Assembly (NCBI GenBank): GCA_903827075.1
Contig: CAIKGX010000086.1
Location: 1-6,488, forward strand
Reading direction: 5' to 3'
Source of the DNA: an uncultured beta proteobacterium
GTDB lineage: Bacteria > Pseudomonadota > Gammaproteobacteria > Burkholderiales > Burkholderiaceae
Length of the DNA: 6,488 nucleotides
The notes under the pieces are model-generated. The model worked only from the letters and a program-made list of their open reading frames with translations. It did no database searches and was not told where the DNA came from. Shown here piece after piece: positions 1 to 5,795 of the stretch. Both the position numbers and the translations under genes were made by a program. Position 1 is the stretch's first letter. The number at the start of each line of letters is the position of its first letter.

Positions 1-264
1 GATGCCACCGATGTCATTAGCATTGATTTGAGCGATATCCACTTTCGGGACCGCATCCTCGAGCGCCCTTAGAAATATCTCTGAGCTTGGGAGCCAACCG
101 ACCACCAATAAATCTAGCAAGGCAAACAGTAAAAAGCGCCGACAAAGATGAGGCTTTCTAAGACCCAGAGATATAAGGCTGAGCAATATAAAAACGATGA
201 GCCAATTGAGGGGCTCAATAGCAAATTGCACTACCTTCGAGAGAGTAAAAAAGATTGTATCCAT
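1..264 (-). CDS. YdcF/ElyC-like (DUF218) membrane protein, N-terminal part
   Basis: This reading frame is open from an ATG at 264-262 to the left window edge, giving 88 residues with no stop, so the gene is truncated by the window. Residues about 14-35 and 43-59 are strongly hydrophobic and look like two membrane helices separated by a short basic loop (RKPHLCRR). After them comes SSEIFLRALED and then a segment ending NDIGGI. This resembles YdcF/ElyC/SanA (DUF218) proteins, where two N-terminal helices precede an 'LE' helix and a G-I-V-V-L-G-G strand that opens the soluble domain; that strand would start right at the window edge. ElyC of E. coli acts in envelope and peptidoglycan maintenance, but the role here is unknown. 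The gene is divergent from phrB. No good Shine-Dalgarno sequence precedes the ATG, and the only upstream alternative is a TTG at 294-292. The family call rests on overall architecture, because the diagnostic domain lies outside the window. Confidence 0.7.
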   Translation of the reverse strand, partial: MDTIFFTLSKVVQFAIEPLNWLIVFILLSLISLGLRKPHLCRRFLLFALLDLLVVGWLPSSEIFLRALEDAVPKVDIAQINANDIGGI

Positions 265-328
265 ATATACATAGAATCTTAACTTGCCTGCCAAGCAATG
301 CCTCTAAATTGGCCCTAATATAGGGGCT
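265..328. promoter_or_regulatory. divergent spacer between the YdcF-like gene and phrB, with two dyads
   Basis: These 64 bases separate two divergent genes, so they should carry both promoters unless these lie inside the coding regions. No convincing sigma70 pair was found. A TAGAAT at 272-277 (plus) and a TAATAT at 316-321 resemble -10 boxes but lack a good -35 at normal spacing. On the minus strand TTGGCA (294-289) is followed 17 bases later by TGTATA, a weak pair. Two small dyads are visible. One is CTTG-CCTGC-CAAG at 283-295. The other is CCCTA-ATA-TAGGG at 313-325, which ends just before the phrB start. Either could be an operator, or chance. Confidence 0.35.
313..325 (+). promoter_or_regulatory. 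perfect 5-bp inverted repeat over the phrB ribosome-binding region
   Basis: CCCTA and TAGGG flank a three-base spacer (ATA) and end three bases before the phrB ATG. The right arm contains most of the only SD-like sequence (AGGGG, 322-326). As RNA, the arms could fold into a small hairpin and mask that site. As DNA, the site could bind a dimeric regulator or overlap a -10 box (TAATAT, 316-321). All functional readings are inference, since a 5-bp dyad can occur by chance. Confidence 0.3.
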
Positions 329-1807
329 ATGCAAAAAGCTCTGGTTTGGCTCCGTCGCGATCTTCGTCTTTATGACCAAGCTGCACTCCATTGCGCCCTT
401 AAAGAGAGCAGGCAGGTCTGGCTCGCCTTTGTATTTGATACCGAGATTTTGTCCCCACTGCTACAGGGTGAGCTTGATAACAATGGCCTCAAACATGACC
501 GTCGAGTCGATTTTATTTGGCAAGGACTCCAAAAAATCGATGAAGAGCTGCGCGCTCAAGGCTCAGGATTGATAGTTCGCTTTGGTAAGCCTACAGAAAT
601 CATTCCACAGATTGCGACTGATCTGGGGGTAGAGGCAGTCTTTACCAATCATGACTATGAACCTTCAGCCATTGCTCGAGATACATTGGTGCAATCTCTA
701 TTGGAGAAGAGAGGGATTGCTTTAGAGAGTTATAAAGATCAAGTCATTTTTGAGAAGAAAGAGATTTTGACGAACTCCAATACGGTGTTCTCCATTTTTA
801 CGCCCTATAAAAACAATTGGCTCAAGACCCTGCAGGAAAAAGATATTGCACCTTATGACTGCACACCAAAAGAAGGTCAACTTGCTGCCATTCCCAAAAA
901 ACTGGAAGCTACACTCCCCTCTCTAGAGTCGATGGGATTTAGCGCTACAGGAATCGAATCTTACCTACCCCCCGGATCAGAAGCAGGTCAGCAATTTTTA
1001 GAGGATTTCCTCACCCGTATCGATCAATACCAAATTGGCAGAGATTTTCCTGCTATTAAGGGTGTGAGTTATCTCTCCACCCACTTGCGCTTTGGCATGC
1101 TCTCTATTCGAGGGCTAGTACGCGAAGCCCATCGACGAATGTTATCTGGCAGCATGGGCGCCACTATTTGGTTAAGTGAGCTGATTTGGCGTGATTTCTA
1201 TTTCATGATTTTGGCCAATCATCCCCGACTAGCTGACGGCCTTGCATTTAAACCCGACTACGACAATATCCAATGGGAGAGCGGGCCAAACGCCAAGAAA
1301 CTTTTTAAAGCATGGTGTGATGGCAAAACTGGTTACCCTTTGGTGGATGCCGCTATGCATCAGTTAAATCAAAGCGGATATATGCACAATCGTCTGCGCA
1401 TGGTTGTGGCGAGTTTTTTAACGAAAGACTTAGGTATTGATTGGCGCTGGGGTGAGGCTTATTTTGCAGAGCACCTTAATGATTTTGAGCTCTCATCCAA
1501 TAATGGTGGGTGGCAATGGGCCTCCTCTTCGGGATGTGATGCGCAACCCTATTTCCGAATCTTTAACCCCATTACCCAGTCGGAGAAGTTTGATCCTGAA
1601 GGCAAGTTCATTTGTCGCTATCTCCCCCAACTTAACAAACTCTCCAAGAAATCCATTCATGCACCCTGGGAAGCGGGTCATATTGAGCTCGAGGAGGCTG
1701 GAATACTACTAGGGAGAGACTATCCTCTACCGATCGTGAATCATGACCAAGCCCGTAAGAATACTTTGGTACGCTATAGCGTAGTGAAAAAAATAAGCTC
1801 TGAATAA
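329..1807 (+). CDS. phrB: deoxyribodipyrimidine photo-lyase (class I CPD photolyase)
   Basis: This flavoenzyme splits UV-induced cyclobutane pyrimidine dimers in DNA using blue or near-UV light. At 492 residues it is close to the usual length. The N-terminal alpha/beta antenna domain (about 3-165) begins ALVWLRRDLRL and contains NHDYEP at 107-112. The helical FAD domain covers about 220-485. Both class I signatures are present: TGYPLVDAAMHQL at 334-346 and NRLRMVVASFLTKDLGIDWR at 354-373. By alignment from memory with E. coli PhrB, dimer-contacting Trp277 and Trp384 correspond to W287 (ELIWRD) and W397 (GGWQW), and the electron-transfer triad to W395, W372 and W316. Flavin-contacting Asn378 corresponds to N391. 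These conserved residues favour a working repair enzyme over a cryptochrome. Whether the antenna pigment is methenyltetrahydrofolate or another cannot be read from the sequence. A possible Shine-Dalgarno AGGGG (322-326) lies only two bases before the ATG. apaH follows after 33 bases on the same strand. Confidence 0.95.
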   Translation: MQKALVWLRRDLRLYDQAALHCALKESRQVWLAFVFDTEILSPLLQGELDNNGLKHDRRVDFIWQGLQKIDEELRAQGSGLIVRFGKPTEIIPQIATDLGVEAVFTNHDYEPSAIARDTLVQSLLEKRGIALESYKDQVIFEKKEILTNSNTVFSIFTPYKNNWLKTLQEKDIAPYDCTPKEGQLAAIPKKLEATLPSLESMGFSATGIESYLPPGSEAGQQFLEDFLTRIDQYQIGRDFPAIKGVSYLSTHLRFGMLSIRGLVREAHRRMLSGSMGATIWLSELIWRDFYFMILANHPRLADGLAFKPDYDNIQWESGPNAKKLFKAWCDGKTGYPLVDAAMHQLNQSGYMHNRLRMVVASFLTKDLGIDWRWGEAYFAEHLNDFELSSNNGGWQWASSSGCDAQPYFRIFNPITQSEKFDPEGKFICRYLPQLNKLSKKSIHAPWEAGHIELEEAGILLGRDYPLPIVNHDQARKNTLVRYSVVKKISSE

Positions 1808-1840
1808 CTAGCAAACTCAAATTAGGATTTAAGATAGGAC

Positions 1841-2680
1841 ATGAGCAAGACTTATGCAGTTGGTGATATACAAGGATGCGCACCCTCCCTTAAAAACTTA
1901 GTTAAGAAACTTCCCGCGAAATCCAAGATGATTTTTCTGGGAGATTTAGTCAATCGTGGCCCAGACTCTCTGGGTGCCTTACGCTATCTAAAAAAACTAC
2001 AAGAAGATAATCGCGCAGAATGTATTTTGGGCAACCATGATTTGCATCTTCTAGCGATTGATGCTGGCTTGCGAAAGACTAAAGGGCTAGATACCATTGA
2101 TAAAATTTTAAAAGCCCCCGATCGTGCAGAACTTATCGATTGGTTGCGCCACAGACCCTTAGCCTTAAACACAGGAAAAGTCTTAGCAGTGCATGCCGGT
2201 GTTTTACCTCAATGGGATTTACAGCAAACCATTGAATATGCCCAGGAAGTCGAAAAAACACTGCGTAAAAAAACGTATAAAAGTTTTTTGGCAAATATGT
2301 ATGGCAATAGCTCCAATAAATGGAGTAATTCTCTCAAAGGCTATGAACGTTTACGGGTCATTACCAATGCGCTGACTCGGATGCGCTTTTGCACTCCTAG
2401 CGGCCTCATGGAATTTGACAGTAAGGAAGGCCTAGAAAATGGGCCTAAGGGTTACCTGCCTTGGTTTAAGGTGCCTAAACGAAAGACTCAGGATGCTCTG
2501 ATTTATTTCGGTCATTGGTCTACCTTAGGTCTATTAAGACACCCAAACGTCATCGGTCTTGATACGGGATGTGTTTGGGGTGGCAAGCTCACAGCCATGG
2601 AAATTCCAGAATCTGGAAAAGATCGCAAGAATCTGCAAATGATCCAAGTCCGCGGCTATAACCACCCAATGCGTATGTAA
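1841..2680 (+). CDS. apaH: symmetrical bis(5'-nucleosyl)-tetraphosphatase (Ap4A hydrolase)
   Basis: ApaH cuts diadenosine tetraphosphate symmetrically to two ADP, lowering Ap4A, which builds up under heat and oxidative stress; it also removes Np4 caps from RNA in E. coli. The 279 residues match the family length. Metallophosphoesterase motifs appear in order: GDIQG at 8-12, GDLVNRGPDS at 34-43, GNHD at 64-67, AVHAG at 116-120 and GHWS at 224-227. The ApaH-typical stretches PQWDL (123-127), MYGN (153-156), ITNALTRMRFC (174-184) and LDTGCVWGG (240-248) are also present. Position 11 is Gln where many PPP phosphatases and E. coli ApaH have His; as I recall, many other ApaH proteins share this Gln, so it is not a sign of inactivity. 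The gene starts 33 bases after phrB and is probably co-transcribed with it. The AGGA just before the ATG is closer than ideal, and a second AGGA lies at 1824-1827. It converges with hemL, 21 bases between their stop codons. Confidence 0.95.
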   Translation: MSKTYAVGDIQGCAPSLKNLVKKLPAKSKMIFLGDLVNRGPDSLGALRYLKKLQEDNRAECILGNHDLHLLAIDAGLRKTKGLDTIDKILKAPDRAELIDWLRHRPLALNTGKVLAVHAGVLPQWDLQQTIEYAQEVEKTLRKKTYKSFLANMYGNSSNKWSNSLKGYERLRVITNALTRMRFCTPSGLMEFDSKEGLENGPKGYLPWFKVPKRKTQDALIYFGHWSTLGLLRHPNVIGLDTGCVWGGKLTAMEIPESGKDRKNLQMIQVRGYNHPMRM

Positions 2681-2695
2681 GTAGCTAACGCTACT
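2680..2695. terminator. candidate bidirectional hairpin between convergent apaH and hemL
   Basis: A perfect 6-bp inverted repeat, AGTAGC-TAAC-GCTACT, fills most of the 21-base gap between apaH and hemL; its first base is the last base of the apaH stop codon. It is symmetric, so it could act on both converging transcripts. Neither strand has a run of T after it, so it is not a textbook Rho-independent terminator and may simply block 3' exonucleases. A second short dyad, ACTTC-TTAAAT-GAAGT, lies at 2707-2722 inside the last codons of hemL. Confidence 0.35.
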
Positions 2696-2701
2696 AAGAA
2701 A

Positions 2702-3994
2702 TTACAACTTCTTAAATGAAGTACCCGCTGCAGCAATAATGACATTAAGCACTTCGTTATCGTGAGCAATTGAAGTAAAGCCCGCCTCATATGCTGATGG
2801 TGCTAAGTACACCCCCTCATCTAACATAGCGTGAAAGAATTTCTTGAAGGCCTCAATATTGGTTTGTGTCACCGCCTCAAATGAAGTGGGGACCTGATCT
2901 GCAAAGTAAAATCCAAACATGCCGCCCACACTATCCACTGCAAAAGGAATCTTGGCTTCATCAGCCGCCTGTTTTAAGCCCGCCATGAGCTTTTCTGTTT
3001 GGCCTGAGAGGCACTCATAAAACCCAGGGCGAGACACAATCTCTAGAGTTTTTAGGCCGGAAGCCACTGCTACTGGATTTCCGGAAAGTGTTCCTGCTTG
3101 ATAGACATTACCTAAGGGAGCAAGCTTGGACATGATGTCTTTTTTGCCACCAAAAGCTGCCATCGGCATACCGCCGCCCATCACTTTGCCAAGGCAAGTT
3201 AAATCGGGGGTAATGCCCTGTAAAGATTGTGCGCCACCCAAAGCTACCCGAAACCCGGTCATCACTTCGTCGTAAATCAAAACGCTGCCATGTTTGCTGG
3301 TGAGGTGGCGTATTGCAGATAAAAATTCTGGCGAAGGCTGAATCAGATTCATATTGCCAGCGATCGGCTCAATGATCACTGCGGCAATCTGATCGCCCTG
3401 CCTTTGAAACACTTCTTCAATCGCCGCGACATCGTTATAAGGCAATACGAGGGTGTGCTTCACCACATCTTGAGGAACACCGCCAGATGAAGGGGCATTC
3501 TGAGTTGAATCAGCAAAGGTTAAAAGGCCAGAACCCGCTTTAACCAAAAGACTATCGGCATGGCCGTGATAGCAACCCTCAAACTTAATAATCAGATCGC
3601 GACCGGTATAGCCACGCGCCAGACGTAAAGCACTCATAGTGGCTTCAGTTCCACTCGATACCATCCGTACTTGCTCAATACTGGGCATGAGCTCACAAAT
3701 TCGTTCGGCTAATTCAATTTCGCCTTTGGTGGGAGCGCCATAACTAAAGCTTGTTTCAGCCGCTCTTTGAACCGCCTCGACGACCTCAGGATGGGCATGA
3801 CCGACAATCATCGGACCCCAGGACATAATCAAGTCAATGTAACGTTTATCTTCTGCGTCCCAAAAGTACGGCCCTTTTGCCCTAGAGACAAAACGGGGTA
3901 CACCACCCACCTGACGGAAAGCCCTCACCGGAGAATTCACACCCCCTGGAATGGTTTTTTGTGCCCGCTCAAACAACACTTCGTTTTGTCCCAC
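2702..3994 (-). CDS. hemL: glutamate-1-semialdehyde 2,1-aminomutase
   Basis: HemL is a pyridoxal-phosphate enzyme that converts glutamate-1-semialdehyde to 5-aminolevulinate, the committed precursor of heme and other tetrapyrroles in the C5 pathway. The 430 residues match the family length. Visible motifs are PGGVNSPVRAF near the N terminus (16-26), the phosphate-binding SSGTEA (113-118), FEGCYHGHAD (138-147), YDEVMTGFR (241-249) with the cofactor-contacting Asp242, LGKVMGGGMP (268-277) carrying the Schiff-base lysine K270, and GTLSGNP (301-307). Translation begins at GTG (3994-3992). An in-frame stop lies seven codons upstream and a good AAGGA ribosome-binding site sits seven bases before the GTG, so this start is well supported. 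The gene lies 53 bases downstream of the rubredoxin gene and ends a five-gene minus-strand run that also contains hemJ. Confidence 0.97.
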   Translation of the reverse strand: MGQNEVLFERAQKTIPGGVNSPVRAFRQVGGVPRFVSRAKGPYFWDAEDKRYIDLIMSWGPMIVGHAHPEVVEAVQRAAETSFSYGAPTKGEIELAERICELMPSIEQVRMVSSGTEATMSALRLARGYTGRDLIIKFEGCYHGHADSLLVKAGSGLLTFADSTQNAPSSGGVPQDVVKHTLVLPYNDVAAIEEVFQRQGDQIAAVIIEPIAGNMNLIQPSPEFLSAIRHLTSKHGSVLIYDEVMTGFRVALGGAQSLQGITPDLTCLGKVMGGGMPMAAFGGKKDIMSKLAPLGNVYQAGTLSGNPVAVASGLKTLEIVSRPGFYECLSGQTEKLMAGLKQAADEAKIPFAVDSVGGMFGFYFADQVPTSFEAVTQTNIEAFKKFFHAMLDEGVYLAPSAYEAGFTSIAHDNEVLNVIIAAAGTSFKKL

Positions 3995-4001
3995 GATACT
4001 T

Positions 4002-4006
4002 TCCTT
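4002..4006 (-). promoter_or_regulatory. ribosome-binding site of hemL, supporting a GTG start
   Basis: Read on the minus strand this is AAGGA, followed after seven bases by the GTG at 3994-3992. It is the best Shine-Dalgarno sequence in the window. With the in-frame stop a few codons upstream and no alternative ATG in that interval, it settles the non-ATG start. Confidence 0.7.
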
Positions 4007-4047
4007 AGCTTCTCACTGTCTAACTACATCAATACTGACCATATTAA

Positions 4048-4218
4048 TTAGATTGCCATCATTTCAAAATCTTCCTTACGTGCACCACATTCAGGACAGG
4101 TCCAATTCATTGGAATGTCACTCCAAAGCGTGCCAGGGGCAATACCCTCATCAGGCAATCCAGCTGCTTCATCGTAGACCCAGCCACAGATCAAACACAT
4201 ATAGGTTTTCAATTCCAT
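4048..4218 (-). CDS. rubredoxin
   Basis: This small gene encodes a 56-residue rubredoxin, a one-iron electron carrier whose iron is held by four cysteines. The ligands are two knuckles: C8 and C11 in CLICGWVYD, and C41 and C44 in CPECGARKEDF. Between them are the expected family features: DEAAGLPDEGIAPGT at 16-30, W32 and W39, and the acidic pair after the second knuckle. Start (ATG at 4218-4216) and stop (TAA at 4050-4048) fit the usual length of 52-56 residues. Ribosome-binding potential is weak, an AAGAG about seven bases upstream. It has no alkane hydroxylase, rubredoxin reductase or rubrerythrin gene beside it, so its partner is not evident. In many Burkholderiales, as I recall, a rubredoxin gene lies near hemL and thiamine genes (thiD, thiE); no thiamine gene occurs in the 53 bases between them here. 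Confidence 0.95.
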   Translation of the reverse strand: MELKTYMCLICGWVYDEAAGLPDEGIAPGTLWSDIPMNWTCPECGARKEDFEMMAI

Positions 4219-4272
4219 CGCTTTGCTCTTTTCTCTACTGTTTACTATCTGGATATTTTAAGACTCAAAAAT

Positions 4273-5739
4273 CTATTCTGTAGGCGCTGCAGGGTCCCGC
4301 TTTTGATGCATCTCAAATTTAAAGAGCCTACATTCAAGTGGGCCATTAAATAAAGGGGTTCGTTTGGATTCTTTAATGCGCAATTGCCCTGGCAAAGCCA
4401 TGTCTGCCGTCAGTACAAACACATTCCAACCACCAAACGCATTTTTGAGATGTTGGCCAAATTGCTGCAAAAACTCGACAAATTGAGGATCCTGCTCCTC
4501 CTGTGCCTGCAATTTTTTCAAGGATTCCCGGCTAGAGCGTTTGGCGCTTTGACGACCAGTCTCTAAATTATGGGCATAGCGATCTTCCGACTCATCTGGC
4601 TCGTAACCATTTTGACTATCAGCTTCATCATCGGCACCCCGCTCGCGTCCTCGCCCACCCTTAATGACCAAGCGTTCGCCATATGGGGGATTTAACAACA
4701 TCACCCCTTCGTGAACATTCGCTGGGGGCTTGCTCGCTAAAGCGTCCACTTGACGAGTCACGGGCATATCCGGCAATTGGGCTCGTTGCCAGTTCCCTTT
4801 AAACATCGCAACTAACTTCTCATTAATATCGCCACCGCTAATTCCCAGTGATTGGGCATCAGGATATTGTTTACGTTTCTCAAGCATTTGGGCTAAAACT
4901 GCTTCTTTTATAGATACCCAACGCTTCTCTTCGCCACTGGCCTGGAAAGGTTTCAAACGTTGAAAACCAAAGCCATGAGCTGAAGTGACCAATGGGCGGT
5001 AAGCTAATCGACTGGGTTTAGCATCATCTCCATAGATTCCAGCCCGAATGGCGCCTGGCGGAATGGCTAATGCTGTTTGAGCGGCCTCAATTAAAAATGT
5101 GCCGCTACCGCACATCGGATCAAACAAGGTCTGGCCAGGAGTCCAGCCGGTGATCGATAAAATGCCAGCAGCCAAATTTTCCTTTAGTGGCGCATCGCCC
5201 TTTTCATCGCGCCAGCCGCGCTTGAACAAAGCCTCGCCTGAGGTATCTAAATAGATAGTGATATGGGTAGCCGTCAAATGCGCCTGTACACGGACATCCG
5301 GAAAAGCGGTATCAATACTGGGGCGATCACCTGTGACATCGCGCAAGCGATCGACAATCGCATCTTTAATTTTCAGAGTTGCAAAGTTCAAGCTTTTTAA
5401 AGGAGAGCGATGTGCAGTCACATCTACCCGCAATGTTTGCTGAGAAGAAAACCACTCCTCCCAAGCCAAACCACTGGCTAATTTATAAAGATCTTCTTCC
5501 TGCCGATATGGGGCTTCTGCCATTTGAAGCAAAATACGACTGGCAATACGAGAATGCAAATTCAAGGACATCGCCGCAGAAATAGGGGCGGCAAGCCCAA
5601 CTCCGCCTGTAGGACTAGTAGGCGTGGGATCAATTACCCATGCACCCAAAGCCTTTGAGTCTGGGCGCTGAGCAATATTGGCTAGCTCTTTTGCAAGGGG
5701 TACTTCTAGTCCGCCTGGGCAAACAACAAAAAATCTCAT
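4273..5739 (-). CDS. rlmL: THUMP-domain class I SAM-dependent RNA methyltransferase, RlmL type
   Basis: This protein is likely an rRNA guanine-N2 methyltransferase related to the N-terminal half of E. coli RlmKL, which makes m2G2445 in 23S rRNA. The N terminus (MRFFVVCPGGLE) leads into a ferredoxin-like/THUMP RNA-binding region ending near residue 165. LFKRGWR (171-177) and APLKENLAAGIL (183-194) are typical of the family. The Rossmann methyltransferase domain has the SAM-binding motif DPMCGSGTFLIEAA at 207-220, an acidic D304 in GGDIN, and the catalytic NPPYGERL at 350-357. Near the end, GPLECRLFKFEM (466-477) matches the family's final strands. The RlmK half is absent, so this is a stand-alone RlmL form. 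At 488 residues it is longer than I expect, apparently because of insertions at about 231-257 and 359-416. The exact target nucleotide is inferred from the family. No Shine-Dalgarno sequence precedes the ATG, and an in-frame TAG lies just upstream, so there is little room for another start. Confidence 0.87.
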   Translation of the reverse strand: MRFFVVCPGGLEVPLAKELANIAQRPDSKALGAWVIDPTPTSPTGGVGLAAPISAAMSLNLHSRIASRILLQMAEAPYRQEEDLYKLASGLAWEEWFSSQQTLRVDVTAHRSPLKSLNFATLKIKDAIVDRLRDVTGDRPSIDTAFPDVRVQAHLTATHITIYLDTSGEALFKRGWRDEKGDAPLKENLAAGILSITGWTPGQTLFDPMCGSGTFLIEAAQTALAIPPGAIRAGIYGDDAKPSRLAYRPLVTSAHGFGFQRLKPFQASGEEKRWVSIKEAVLAQMLEKRKQYPDAQSLGISGGDINEKLVAMFKGNWQRAQLPDMPVTRQVDALASKPPANVHEGVMLLNPPYGERLVIKGGRGRERGADDEADSQNGYEPDESEDRYAHNLETGRQSAKRSSRESLKKLQAQEEQDPQFVEFLQQFGQHLKNAFGGWNVFVLTADMALPGQLRIKESKRTPLFNGPLECRLFKFEMHQKRDPAAPTE

Positions 5740-5795
5740 AAGGCTAACAATCTAAAAAAGAATAAATACAGAAATGAAAATAAATGGGGATTGCT
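5740..5795 (-). other. AT-rich spacer between hemJ and rlmL
   Basis: Read on the minus strand, this 56-base spacer is pyrimidine- and T-rich in its middle, with a TTCTTTTTTAG tract (5761-5751). I see no GC-rich stem before the T tract, so it is not a convincing intrinsic terminator for hemJ. It also has no Shine-Dalgarno sequence for rlmL and no clear promoter pair. It could be a U-rich translation-enhancing leader or simply non-functional spacer. Confidence 0.4.

Noticed and set aside
329..1807. Cryptochrome or (6-4) photolyase instead of CPD photolyase
   Set aside because: Both class I photolyase signatures and the two dimer-contacting tryptophans (W287, W397) are present, and the protein has no C-terminal extension.
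1632..1883. An 83-codon minus-strand reading frame across the phrB-apaH junction
   Set aside because: It overlaps the conserved phrB C terminus and the apaH start on the opposite strand and has no family resemblance.
3767..4051. A 94-codon plus-strand reading frame antisense to the hemL 5' end
   Set aside because: It opposes well-conserved hemL codons and has no ribosome-binding site or motif.
3951..4283. A 110-codon plus-strand reading frame spanning the hemL start and the rubredoxin gene
   Set aside because: It is wholly antisense to hemL and a clear rubredoxin with all four cysteines. Its protein is rich in Ser, His and Leu with no recognisable motif, as expected for a shadow frame.
4219..4290. 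A possible minus-strand promoter for the rubredoxin gene (TAAAAT at 4261-4256)
   Set aside because: The -10-like box is reasonable, but no -35 better than about half-matching lies at 16-18 bases upstream. AT-rich spacer gives such boxes by chance.
5745..5765. An intrinsic terminator for hemJ at the T-rich tract
   Set aside because: No stable stem precedes the T run on the minus strand.
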